Part shown: one piece after another, positions 26,780 to 34,955 of the stretch
Numbering within the stretch: the first letter of the stretch is position 1
How the letters are laid out: the number at the start of each line of letters is the position of its first letter
Assembly: GCF_025426255.1 (NCBI RefSeq)
Contig: NZ_CP104861.1
Coordinates: forward strand, 1,240,001 to 1,304,000
Length of the DNA: 64,000 nucleotides
Direction of reading: 5' to 3'
Source: Pseudomonas fragi
Lineage (GTDB): Bacteria; Pseudomonadota; Gammaproteobacteria; Pseudomonadales; Pseudomonadaceae
Made by a program: the position numbers and the translations under genes
Notes under the pieces: model-generated
What the model was told of the DNA's origin: nothing
Seen by the model: the letters and a program-made list of their open reading frames with translations, nothing else
Databases searched by the model: none

Positions 26780-27298
26780 TCAGGTGTCCAGGCTATGGCT
26801 GCAATGCAGCAAGGCCTGGATCAAATACTTGCGCACCGTGCGGTCAGACAATTCCAGTTGTCGGGCAATCTCGCTTTGGGTCAGGCCGTCCAGGTAATAC
26901 AGCACAAAAGCCTGGCGCGCTTTGTCCTGCATGCCCTCCAGAATAAATGCGATCTGTTCCAGAGCTTCCAGTGTCGTGAGAATCTGCTCGGGTGATTGAA
27001 AACCCTCGAGTGCTTCAGCGGTTAGGGCAAGCTCTTGCAGGTAGGCGTTTTCTATTTGTTTACGGCGCACCTGATCAATGATCAGTCGGCGTGCTGTAGT
27101 GCTCAGAAAGGCTCGGGGTTCACGCAGTGTCGCCACAGACTCGCGGGCATTGAGGATTCGGGTGAAGGTGTCCTGTGCCAGATCGGCGGCATTCTGAGCG
27201 CAACCGAGCTTTCTGCGCAGCCAGCCAAACAGCCAGCCATGATGCTCGCAGTACAGTTCTGTAATGGCGGCCTGGTAGGGCGGTTCACCCGAAGACAT
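26780..27298 (-). CDS. ECF sigma factor, FecI type
   Basis: The protein has 172 residues and two sigma regions: region 2 (DLAQDTFTRILNARESVATLREPRAF) and region 4 (LSQSEIARQLELSDRTVRKYL). These are typical of iron-starvation sigma factors controlled by cell-surface signalling. It is the first gene of the sigma/anti-sigma/receptor unit. A close match to a Fur box lies just upstream, so iron repression is likely. Confidence 0.94.
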   Translation of the reverse strand: MSSGEPPYQAAITELYCEHHGWLFGWLRRKLGCAQNAADLAQDTFTRILNARESVATLREPRAFLSTTARRLIIDQVRRKQIENAYLQELALTAEALEGFQSPEQILTTLEALEQIAFILEGMQDKARQAFVLYYLDGLTQSEIARQLELSDRTVRKYLIQALLHCSHSLDT

Positions 27299-27319
27299 AG
27301 GACATTGCCTAAACGTTAT

Positions 27320-27334
27320 TGAGAATAATTACCA
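27320..27334. promoter_or_regulatory. Fur box before the ECF sigma gene
   Basis: TGAGAATAATTACCA, read on the other strand TGGTAATTATTCTCA, matches 12 of 14 positions of the 7-1-7 Fur consensus TGATAAT-n-ATTATCA. It lies 22 bases upstream of the sigma start codon, where a bound Fur would block transcription. Confidence 0.7.
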
Positions 27335-27394
27335 ATTCTTAACGAAAGTCGTGGGTAAACGCAAGTTGAGCGATGGGCAGGAACAAAGAACTCA

Positions 27395-27539
27395 GTAGCA
27401 GCTGCCGAAGGAACGAGGCTGCGTTCGGCGGCGCAGCCGTCGTAATACTTGGGTGCTGGTTCTAAATGACACACCGCAGAGCCTGATTTCACGACGGCTG
27501 CGCCGCCGAACGCAGCCTCGTTCCTTCGGCAGCTGCTAC
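27395..27539. repeat. REP pair, family C, with 49-base perfect arms
   Basis: The arms 27395-27443 and 27491-27539 are perfect reverse complements over 49 bases, with 47 bases between. The outer part, GTAGCAGCTGCCGAAGGAAC, defines a third REP family; a shorter pair of the same family lies at 29811. The element is between the sigma gene and cysH. Confidence 0.9.
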
Positions 27540-27565
27540 GAGGATCTGCGTGCCTACAGGGTTGT

Positions 27566-28300
27566 CTAGTTTTTCGCGATCAAGTTGCCGGCATGCAGCC
27601 CGCATTCTTTTTGCGTGGCTTCTTCCCACCACCAGCGGCCTTCGCGTTCGTGCTGGTTGGGCAGTACCGGGCGGGTGCATGGCTCGCAGCCGATGCTGAT
27701 AAAGCCGCGCTCATGCAGGCTGTTGTAGGGCAGCTCCAGCATGCGGATATAGCCCCAGACCTCTTCGCTGGTCATCTGTGCCAACGGGTTGAATTTGTAC
27801 AGCGTGCGCTCGGGTGTCGAGAACGCGCCGTCGATTTCCAGCGCGGCCACCTGGCTGCGGGTGCCAGGGCTCTGATCGCGGCGCTGGCCGGTGGCCCAGG
27901 CTTTGACTGTCGACAATTTGCGGCGCAGCGGCTCGATCTTGCGCACGCCACAGCATTCGCCGTGCCCATCCTTGTAGAAGCTGAACAGGCCCTTTTCCTT
28001 GACGAAGGGTTCAAGCTTGCTTTGATCAGGCGAGATCAGTTCGATCTGGATCTTGTAGTGCTCGCGCACTTGCTCGATAAACCGGTAGGTCTCGGGGTGC
28101 AGGCGGCCGGTGTCGAGGCTGAACACCTTGACGTTCTTGTTGAGCTTCCAGGCCATGTCCACCAGCACCACGTCTTCGGCGCCGCTGAAGGAGATCCAGA
28201 GTTCGTCGCCAAAGTGTTCAAAGGCGAGTTTGAGTATGTCTTGCGGGGACTTGCTGGCGTATGTCGCTGCGAGTTCGGCGACGTCAAACGGATGGCTCAT
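27566..28300 (-). CDS. cysH: Adenylyl-/phosphoadenylyl-sulfate reductase
   Basis: The protein has 244 residues. It reduces APS (or PAPS) to sulfite in sulfate assimilation. The nucleotide site is [13 protein letters not shown]. Cysteine pairs ECCGVRK and CEPCTRP would bind a [4Fe-4S] cluster, which marks the APS-using bacterial type, and the catalytic cysteine lies in the C-terminal motif [17 protein letters not shown] precedes the ATG. It lies 68 bases from pabB on the same strand with no overlap. Confidence 0.95.
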   Translation of the reverse strand: MSHPFDVAELAATYASKSPQDILKLAFEHFGDELWISFSGAEDVVLVDMAWKLNKNVKVFSLDTGRLHPETYRFIEQVREHYKIQIELISPDQSKLEPFVKEKGLFSFYKDGHGECCGVRKIEPLRRKLSTVKAWATGQRRDQSPGTRSQVAALEIDGAFSTPERTLYKFNPLAQMTSEEVWGYIRMLELPYNSLHERGFISIGCEPCTRPVLPNQHEREGRWWWEEATQKECGLHAGNLIAKN

Positions 28301-28368
28301 CAGGCGGCTTCCTACAGTGAATGGCGCTTGGCGCTCTCTAGTGACGCGATCTTAGCAAAAAGCGCGGG

Positions 28369-29712
28369 CTACAGGGTTTGCAGCGTATCGAGCAGCACCT
28401 TCACCTTGGTGATCGATTCCTGGTACTCGTCCTGCCAGTCGGAGTCGGCCACAATGCCGCCGCCGCCCCAGCAACTGACCTGTCCGTCCTTGACCAGCAG
28501 GCTGCGGATGGCGATGGAGCTGTCCATTTCGCCACGCACGTCCAGGTACAGCAGCGAGCCGCAGTAAATACTGCGCCGGGTTGGCTCCAGCTCGTCGATG
28601 ATCTGCATGGCGCGGATTTTCGGAGCGCCGGTGATCGAACCGCCGGGGAAGCTGTCGCCGATCAGATCCAGTGCGTCTTTGCCGTCGGCCAGCTCGCCGA
28701 TAACGCTGCTCACCAAATGATGCACGTTTGGGTAGCTTTCGAGGTTGAACAGTTCAGGCACGCTCACCGAGCCGGTGCGGCAAGTGCGCCCCAGATCATT
28801 GCGCAGCAAGTCGACGATCATCAGGTTTTCCGCGCGGTCCTTGGGGCTGGCCAGCAGTTCGGCGGCGTTGGCCGCATCTTCGCTGCTGTCTTTGCCCCGT
28901 GGGCGAGTACCTTTGATCGGCCGGGTTTCGACTTGATTCTGGCTGACTCGCACAAAGCGCTCCGGTGACAGGCTGAGGATAGCGTTGTCGCCCGTCAGGC
29001 TCATAAAGCCTGAAAACGGTGTCGGGCAGGCTGCCCGCAAGGCGCAATAGGCAGTCCATGCATCGCCCTGGCACTGGGCGCTGAAACGCTGGGTGTAATT
29101 GACCTGATAACAGTCGCCCGCCTGGATATAACGATGGATCTGCTCAAGTGCCTGCTCGTACTGGCTGGCGCTGATATCCGGTTGCATGGGCTGCTTGAGC
29201 CTAAAAGGCGCATTGCACGCGTGTGAGGCGTGGCTGAACAACTGGATCAGGCGCTCACGCTCTTGTGTCTCGAGGCGTGGGTGAAATACAAGCTGGCTGG
29301 TAGCTGCATGATGGTCACTGATCAGCGCCCAGGCATGCAGGCCCAATTGCGCTTCGGGCAGTTGCAGGTCGTTGTTGGCCTGCGCTGGCAGGTGCTCAAG
29401 CAGGCGGCCGAAGTCGTAACTGAGATAGCCGATCAGGCCGCCAGCGAAAGGCAGTTCATACGGCGCGGGCAGTACGGCATGGCCCAGTTGCTTCAGGTTG
29501 TCGCGCAGGCGCTGTAGAAACCCCCGACCGGTTTCTCCGGCCTGAACCCGCAGTTCCTGAAGTGGCCATGCGCTCATCAGGTCATAACGGCCACGCTCGG
29601 CAGTGGGGCGGCCGCTGTCGAGCAGCACGGCACCGGGCGCATGACGAATCGCCGAAAAGTACGCGCCAGGGTTGGCGTGGTAAGGCAGGGGGTGTACGGA
29701 GCAGGTCAACAT
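28369..29712 (-). CDS. pabB: Aminodeoxychorismate synthase component I
   Basis: The protein has 447 residues and is of the chorismate-utilising family. It makes 4-amino-4-deoxychorismate for folate, with ammonia from PabA. The motif PIKGTRPRG has the lysine of PabB, where anthranilate synthase has alanine (PIAGT), and GGSITGAPKIRAMQIIDELEP lines the active site. The start is taken at ATG 29712 (MLTCSVHPLPY), the usual family start; ATG 29730 in frame is also possible, as neither has a strong ribosome-binding site. Confidence 0.94.
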   Translation of the reverse strand: MLTCSVHPLPYHANPGAYFSAIRHAPGAVLLDSGRPTAERGRYDLMSAWPLQELRVQAGETGRGFLQRLRDNLKQLGHAVLPAPYELPFAGGLIGYLSYDFGRLLEHLPAQANNDLQLPEAQLGLHAWALISDHHAATSQLVFHPRLETQERERLIQLFSHASHACNAPFRLKQPMQPDISASQYEQALEQIHRYIQAGDCYQVNYTQRFSAQCQGDAWTAYCALRAACPTPFSGFMSLTGDNAILSLSPERFVRVSQNQVETRPIKGTRPRGKDSSEDAANAAELLASPKDRAENLMIVDLLRNDLGRTCRTGSVSVPELFNLESYPNVHHLVSSVIGELADGKDALDLIGDSFPGGSITGAPKIRAMQIIDELEPTRRSIYCGSLLYLDVRGEMDSSIAIRSLLVKDGQVSCWGGGGIVADSDWQDEYQESITKVKVLLDTLQTL

Positions 29713-29810
29713 GCGAAGCAAATCAGCCATCGGAGCGGGGGGGCTGATTGTAGTCCTGTGCAGGACTGCAAATCTATGTGGATCGCAGCTAGAGAGCGCC
29801 ACAAACCGTT

Positions 29811-29854
29811 GTAGCAGCTGCCGAAGGAACGAGGCTGCGTTCGGCAGCTGCTAC
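29811..29854. repeat. Short REP pair, family C
   Basis: GTAGCAGCTGCCGAA and its exact complement flank 14 bases (GGAACGAGGCTGCG). This is a compact form of the 27395 element, between pabB and the ATP-grasp gene. Confidence 0.85.
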
Positions 29855-29865
29855 GGTTTTCGCGA

Positions 29866-30849
29866 TTATTCGGATTGGTGAATATGCCCGAACAACTCCT
29901 GGGCAAAGCGCACGCGCTCTTCAGGGGATTCCTTGATGCCTTTGGCCGCCAGTTCTTCGATGTGGGCTTCTACCGCATGGGTGCGCAGGGTCAGGCCGCA
30001 GTCGTTGGCAATCTGGATATTCAGCCCGGGGCGGGCGTTGAGCTCCAGAATCAGCGGGCCTTTATCCTGATCGAGCACCATGTCGACACCGATATAACCC
30101 AGGCCGCACAACTCATAACAACCGGCCGCCAGCTTCATGAAACCGTCCCAGTTGGGCAGTTGCACGCCGTCTACTGCGTTGGTGGTGTCCGGGTGTTTGC
30201 TGATGATGTTGTTCAGCCAGGTGCCACGCAGAGTCAGGCCGGTAGCCAGATCGACACCCACTCCGATTGCGCCTTGGTGCAGGTTGGCCTTGCCGCCCGA
30301 CTGACGGGTCGGCAAGCGCAGCATGGCCATCACCGGGTAACCCATCAATACGATGATGCGGATATCCGGCACACCTTCGTAGCTGATGCTTTTGAAGATC
30401 TGGTCCGGTGTGACCCGGTATTCGATCAGCGCCCGATCACGGTGACCACCCAGGGAGTACAGGCCAGTCAGGATGCTGGAGATCTGATGTTCGATTTCTT
30501 CATGGCTGATGATCTTGCCCGAGACCGTGCGAAAACGGTCTTCGAAGCGATCCGCGATCACTAGAATGCCATCACCGCCAGCACCTTGTGCGGGCTTGAT
30601 CACGAAGTCGCTGCGACCGCCGATGATTTCATCGAGCTTGTCGATTTCCTTCTCGGTGGAAATCACCCCATACATTTCCGGTACGTGAATACCGGCCTTG
30701 ATGGCGCGTTCCTTGGTGATGATTTTGTCATCCACAATCGGGTAAAGGCTGCGTTTGTTGTACTTGAGTACGTAGTCTGCATTCCGCCGATTGATGCCCA
30801 TGATGCCCCTGGCTTCGAGGGCCTTCCAGGTCTTCCAGAAGCCAAACAT
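29866..30849 (-). CDS. ATP-grasp ligase, alpha-L-glutamate ligase-like
   Basis: The protein has 327 residues and belongs to the RimK-like ATP-grasp family. The nucleotide-binding lysine is in FVIKPAQGAGGDGI and the metal-binding ELNARPG is near residue 275. Such enzymes add amino acids, often glutamate, to a carboxyl group of a peptide or small molecule. Its start codon overlaps by one base the stop of the upstream membrane protein gene (TGATG), so the two are translationally coupled. The target is unknown; family surveys link these genes with inactive transglutaminase and retropepsin-like proteins. Confidence 0.9.
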   Translation of the reverse strand: MFGFWKTWKALEARGIMGINRRNADYVLKYNKRSLYPIVDDKIITKERAIKAGIHVPEMYGVISTEKEIDKLDEIIGGRSDFVIKPAQGAGGDGILVIADRFEDRFRTVSGKIISHEEIEHQISSILTGLYSLGGHRDRALIEYRVTPDQIFKSISYEGVPDIRIIVLMGYPVMAMLRLPTRQSGGKANLHQGAIGVGVDLATGLTLRGTWLNNIISKHPDTTNAVDGVQLPNWDGFMKLAAGCYELCGLGYIGVDMVLDQDKGPLILELNARPGLNIQIANDCGLTLRTHAVEAHIEELAAKGIKESPEERVRFAQELFGHIHQSE

Positions 30850-32381
30850 CAGGAGTCAGCCTTCAAGAACGCTTTGAAACGCACCAGCTCGGTCAGGCGG
30901 TAGCCGCGATAGCGACCCATTGCCAGCATAAAGCCGACCATGATCAGCAGGATCGCCGGGAAGGTAAACACGAAGTACACCAGTTCCGGGATGCTCATGA
31001 CCAGGTACGCCAAAGTAGCTGCGAACAGTGTGCCGATCGCGACTTTCATGGCATGCCCGCCGCCACGCTCTTCCCAGGTGATCGACAGGCGCTCGATGGT
31101 CATGGTCAGAATCACCATCGGGAACAGTGCCACCGAGAGTCCGCGCTCCAGGCCCAGCTTGTGACTGAACAGGCTGATGGCTGCAATTAATATCACCACA
31201 AACGTCAACACGACTGACAGACGCGGCAGCATTTGCAGCTTCAAGTGCTCAAGGTAGGAACGCAGCGTCAGTCCGAGCGCGGTAATCACCGTAAACAGGA
31301 TGATGCCGAAGCCCAGCTGGGTTTCGCGGAAGGCAAGGGCGATCAGTACTGGGGTAAAGGTACCCAGGGTCTGCAGGCCGATCAGGTTGCGCAGGATCAG
31401 GATCACCAGCACGCCAATCGGGATCATCACCATGATCATGAAGGTTTGCTGGGTCTGCAGTGGCAAGCCGTACAGCGAGTATTCAAGGAAGTTGGCGTCG
31501 GTATTTTCGTCCGTCAGCTTGGCCAAGCGAATGGCGTTCATTTCGCTGTTGTTCAGGCTGAACGTGACGTTGGGTTTTTTACCGCCATCGACCGTGACCA
31601 TTGGCTCATCGCCGATCCACCACAACAGGCGGTCATTGGGCAGGCCTTGCTCGCCGGTCTCTGGGTTGAAGTAGAGCCAGTCATTGCCGTTAAAGCTGCG
31701 CAGCCACAACTCCGGATTTTGCGGCTGATCGGCCACCAGGCGGATGGTGTGGACTTTTTCCATGGGCACGTGGGCAATCGACAACAGCAGTTCAATAACC
31801 TGAGCCTTGTGTGCGGTCGATGGATCGCCCGCCAGCAGCAGCTTCACGTTGTCGTCGTTGGGGTTGCTGACGCGCTTGATGGTCTCGCTGATAAAGGTTT
31901 CGACATCGGCCGAGTGCTGGCGAATAGGTGCCAGCAAGGCTTCGGCGGCGATTTTTTCCGGGCCTTCGACGGCAATACTGTCACGGAAAACCGGGCCTTT
32001 GACCTTGGTCTTGTCGCCCGAATAGCGCTTGGTCAGCACCAGTCGGTAGTAGAGCGTCTGCTTGCCACTGACTCGGCGGGCCGACCAGGTGACTTTGCGG
32101 TTGCCATCAACCCGGTTGACGCTCACTCCGTAGTTATTGGAAATAAAGCTCTCGTTCAGACTGACGTAGTCGCGGTTCAGCGGCGGTACGAACATCTGGA
32201 TCTTGACCGGGTCTTTGGAGCTGGCGACGAATTCGACTTTGGCGTCGATATTCCACAAGTCGTCCGTGGCGTCTTCGGTCACTGGAATGCCGAGGGCGAA
32301 AATCTGGTAGGCCGTAATCGATATGCCCAGCACCACAAGGATGGTGATCAAGATTTTCAGGTGAAGGGTAAGCGCGCGCAT
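30849..32381 (-). CDS. Inactive transglutaminase-like domain fused to seven-helix membrane domain
   Basis: The protein has 510 residues. An N-terminal membrane helix (ILITILVVLGISITAYQIFAL) is followed by a periplasmic region of about 270 residues that includes a transglutaminase-like fold (VIELLLSIAHVPMEKVHTIRLV, then WLYFNPETGEQG) without an evident Cys-His-Asp triad. The rest, from about residue 315, has seven membrane helices (UUP1-type). I infer that the domain binds a peptide. It is the middle gene of a three-gene operon, 5 bases after the protease gene. Confidence 0.88.
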   Translation of the reverse strand: MRALTLHLKILITILVVLGISITAYQIFALGIPVTEDATDDLWNIDAKVEFVASSKDPVKIQMFVPPLNRDYVSLNESFISNNYGVSVNRVDGNRKVTWSARRVSGKQTLYYRLVLTKRYSGDKTKVKGPVFRDSIAVEGPEKIAAEALLAPIRQHSADVETFISETIKRVSNPNDDNVKLLLAGDPSTAHKAQVIELLLSIAHVPMEKVHTIRLVADQPQNPELWLRSFNGNDWLYFNPETGEQGLPNDRLLWWIGDEPMVTVDGGKKPNVTFSLNNSEMNAIRLAKLTDENTDANFLEYSLYGLPLQTQQTFMIMVMIPIGVLVILILRNLIGLQTLGTFTPVLIALAFRETQLGFGIILFTVITALGLTLRSYLEHLKLQMLPRLSVVLTFVVILIAAISLFSHKLGLERGLSVALFPMVILTMTIERLSITWEERGGGHAMKVAIGTLFAATLAYLVMSIPELVYFVFTFPAILLIMVGFMLAMGRYRGYRLTELVRFKAFLKADS

Positions 32382-32386
32382 TTCAA

Positions 32387-32923
32387 TTACTCTGCGGTTT
32401 GAGCGTTAGCGACGCAGGCAGGTTTGCCAGCAGCGTATTTAAGACTTGGGTCAACCAGCGCATCAAAGCGTTTTAGCGCTTCGGAGCCGATCAACAGCGG
32501 GTATTGGAACGCACTTCTATCGGTCAAGTTCACTTCGATGGTGCGCAAAGCCTTGCCCATGCAAATTTCCAGGGCAATAACCGGGCGTGAGGTGTAGTTC
32601 TTGTCCGCCTGCGGGTCGTAGTCACCCGAGCGGCGCTTGATCTTGCTGACGCGTGCCAGCGGCCGTTCGATAGGGTGCGAGTGGGCATCATCGATGGCCA
32701 GGTAGAAACGTACCCAGCTCTCGCCATCACGTTTGAAGCGCTTGATGTCACGGGCACTGAGTGAGGCGGTTTTGGCTCCGGTGTCGAGTTTGGCAGCCAC
32801 TTGCAGATCTATGCCTGCCAGTTCGGCGTATTCATTGAGGCCATACACGGTTTTTTCGCCAGCCAGGCTCAAGCCCGGTACACACAGCAGGCAAGCGAGG
32901 ATGTAGAAGGGGGCAAATTTCAT
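32387..32923 (-). CDS. Retropepsin-like aspartic protease / putative zinc protease, exported
   Basis: The protein has 178 residues. A signal sequence (MKFAPFYILACLLCVPGLSLA) leads to a periplasmic domain with the retropepsin motif KLDTGAKTASLSA and a later FQYPLLIGSEAL that resembles the flap-side motif. The family is named ATP-dependent zinc protease (DUF785) in databases, but the DTGA site suggests an aspartic protease. It is the first gene of the three-gene operon. The start at 32923 (MKFAPF) is preferred to a GTG at 32935 because the protein then begins with its signal peptide. Confidence 0.85.
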   Translation of the reverse strand: MKFAPFYILACLLCVPGLSLAGEKTVYGLNEYAELAGIDLQVAAKLDTGAKTASLSARDIKRFKRDGESWVRFYLAIDDAHSHPIERPLARVSKIKRRSGDYDPQADKNYTSRPVIALEICMGKALRTIEVNLTDRSAFQYPLLIGSEALKRFDALVDPSLKYAAGKPACVANAQTAE

Positions 32924-33118
32924 AAATCGGTGCACGTCTCTTGCAATCTTCAGTTCAAGGCACTGGCAGTACAGAGCAAGTTTCCTCGTGCGGCTGCTCT
33001 ATGGATGAGAGCAGGGCGGATGCGGTCGGCATTCTAACATGATGGTTTTATGACGCCAGCGCCGGGGTGCTTTGTACAGGGGGAAGTCCTGCGGGTCCGA
33101 TCAAGGTCTTATTAGACG

Positions 33119-33130
33119 ATTGTCGACAAT
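33119..33130. promoter_or_regulatory. Palindromic operator candidate before the GntR gene (copy 1)
   Basis: ATTGTCGACAAT is a perfect 12-base palindrome, and GntR/FadR-type regulators often bind this kind of short site. The block TGTCGACAATAT (33121-33132) recurs at 33194-33205. Confidence 0.55.
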
Positions 33131-33193
33131 ATCTATTTATTCTTTGACTAGCCAGGTCGAAATGGCTAGTTTTGGCGCTATTGATTTGCAAGG

Positions 33194-33205
33194 TGTCGAC
33201 AATAT
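33194..33205. promoter_or_regulatory. Operator-like repeat overlapping the GntR start (copy 2)
   Basis: TGTCGACAATAT repeats copy 1 exactly and covers the first two bases of the GntR start codon. Two sites 73 bases apart, around the likely promoter, suggest autoregulation of the propionate operon. Confidence 0.5.
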
Positions 33206-33923
33206 GCTGCAAGCACTAGAGCCAGCCATGATCCCTCAGGACGATTCGGAAACCCTTTCCGAGAATGTCTTTCGGCGTATTCAGGCGGCTATTGTCAAAG
33301 GCGAAATCGCCCCCGGCAGCAAAATCTCCGAACCTGAACTGGCGCGTACCTACGGCATCAGCCGAGGGCCTTTGCGCGAAGCCATTCACCGCCTTGAAGG
33401 CCAGCGCTTGCTGGTGCGGGTGCCCCATGTCGGTGCTCGGGTCGTGTCGCTGAGCCACGCAGAGCTGATTGAACTCTACGAAATTCGCGAATCCCTTGAA
33501 GGCATGGCCTGTCGCTTGGCCGCTGAACGCATGAGCGATGAAGACATCGCCGAGTTGCGCCAGGTACTTGAAACCCATGAGCGCGACGAGGCGTTTCAGG
33601 CCGGTGTCGGCTACTACCAGCAGGAAGGCGACTTCGATTTTCATTACAAGATTATTCAGGGCAGCGGCAACCGCACCCTGACGCAAATGCTCTGCGGCGA
33701 GTTGTATCAATTGGTGCGCATGTACCGCATCCAGTTCTCTACTACGCCCAATCGCCCGCATCAGGCGTTTGCCGAGCATCACCGTATTCTCGATGCCATT
33801 GCCGATCGCGACGGCGAATTGGCCGAGTTGTTGATGCGCCGACATATCGGCGCCTCGAAACGCAATATTGCGCGTCACTATCAAGACGCCCAGCAGACAG
33901 CCACTCCACGAGGTGAGTCATGA
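33204..33923 (+). CDS. GntR family regulator of the methylcitrate operon
   Basis: The protein has 239 residues and is of the FadR/FCD subgroup. The winged helix-turn-helix is in residues about 22-75 ([48 protein letters not shown]), and the C-terminal FCD domain holds an acidic/histidine pocket for a ligand ([18 protein letters not shown]). Its stop overlaps prpB by 4 bases, so it likely represses prpBCD and its ligand is a methylcitrate-cycle intermediate, as known for other Pseudomonas regulators of this operon. The ATG at 33204 is supported by an AAGG signal; ATG 33228 is an alternative. Confidence 0.92.
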   Translation: MLQALEPAMIPQDDSETLSENVFRRIQAAIVKGEIAPGSKISEPELARTYGISRGPLREAIHRLEGQRLLVRVPHVGARVVSLSHAELIELYEIRESLEGMACRLAAERMSDEDIAELRQVLETHERDEAFQAGVGYYQQEGDFDFHYKIIQGSGNRTLTQMLCGELYQLVRMYRIQFSTTPNRPHQAFAEHHRILDAIADRDGELAELLMRRHIGASKRNIARHYQDAQQTATPRGES

Positions 33924-34807
33924 GCAATAAGAACAGTCCAGGCCAGCGTTTCCGTGATGCAGTCGCCAGTGAACATCCTTTGCAGGTGGTGGGCGCGATC
34001 AACGCCAATCACGCGTTGCTGGCCCAGCGTGCCGGTTTCAAGGCGATCTACCTGTCGGGTGGTGGCGTCGCGGCAGGGTCTTTGGGCGTGCCGGACCTGG
34101 GTATTACTGGCCTGGACGATGTACTGACTGATGTACGGCGCATTACCGATGTATGTGATCTGCCGCTGCTGGTAGACGTGGATACCGGCTTTGGCTCCTC
34201 GTTCTTCAACGTGTCGCGTACCGTCAAATCGATGATCAAGTTTGGCGCTGCAGCGATTCATATCGAAGATCAGGTGGGTGCCAAGCGTTGCGGCCATCGC
34301 CCGAACAAGGAAATCGTCTCGCTGCAAGAGATGGTCGACCGTATTAAAGCTGCGGTCGATGCGCGCACCGATGACAGCTTCGTGATCATGGCACGTACCG
34401 ATGCGCTGGCGGTGGAAGGCCTGGAGTCTGCGCTGGAACGTGCAGCAGCCTGCGTTGAAGCGGGCGCGGACATGGTCTTCCCGGAAGCCATTACCGAACT
34501 CGAGATGTACAAGCTGTTCGCCAACCGGGTGAAGGCACCGATCCTGGCCAATATCACCGAGTTCGGTGCCACGCCGCTGTACACCACTGAACAACTGGCT
34601 GGCGCTGACGTATCGCTGGTGCTGTACCCGCTGTCGGCATTCCGTGCGATGAACAAGGCGGCCGAAAATGTGTACTCCGCCATCCGCCGCGACGGCACCC
34701 AGCAAAACGTGATCGACACCATGCAAACCCGCATGGAGCTGTATGACGCGATCAACTACCACTCGTTTGAGCAGAAGCTCGATGCGGTGTTTGCCGCGAA
34801 GAAGTAA
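33920..34807 (+). CDS. prpB: 2-Methylisocitrate lyase
   Basis: The protein has 295 residues. It splits 2-methylisocitrate into succinate and pyruvate, the last step of propionate breakdown by the 2-methylcitrate cycle. The active-site motif is [12 protein letters not shown], where the cysteine is catalytic, and the metal-binding VDVDTGFG and HIEDQVG segments are present. It overlaps the regulator gene by 4 bases (ATGA). A family A REP pair follows before prpC. Confidence 0.97.
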   Translation: MSNKNSPGQRFRDAVASEHPLQVVGAINANHALLAQRAGFKAIYLSGGGVAAGSLGVPDLGITGLDDVLTDVRRITDVCDLPLLVDVDTGFGSSFFNVSRTVKSMIKFGAAAIHIEDQVGAKRCGHRPNKEIVSLQEMVDRIKAAVDARTDDSFVIMARTDALAVEGLESALERAAACVEAGADMVFPEAITELEMYKLFANRVKAPILANITEFGATPLYTTEQLAGADVSLVLYPLSAFRAMNKAAENVYSAIRRDGTQQNVIDTMQTRMELYDAINYHSFEQKLDAVFAAKK

Positions 34808-34823
34808 CAGAACACGGTGATCC

Positions 34824-34893
34824 TGTGGGAGCGAGCCTGCTCGCGAAGTTAACGCTGGTATTGACGACGTTCGCGAGCAGGCTCGCTCCCACA
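34824..34893. repeat. REP pair, family A (inverted)
   Basis: TGTGGGAGCGAGCCTGCTCGCGAA and its complement lie between prpB and prpC, inside the propionate operon. Confidence 0.92.
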
Positions 34894-34955
34894 GTGGTAT
34901 GTATTGAATCAAGTAGTTGCCGAATCCCTAACAAATTCAAGATTGGAGAAGCGCA

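Noticed and set aside
27395..27539. Long inverted repeat as an insertion-sequence end or a small mobile element
   Set aside because: There is no transposase between the arms (47 bases), and the unit matches the REP-pair form seen elsewhere in the window.
31233..32402. 389-residue plus-strand frame
   Set aside because: Antisense to the transglutaminase-7TM gene, whose protein has clear membrane helices.
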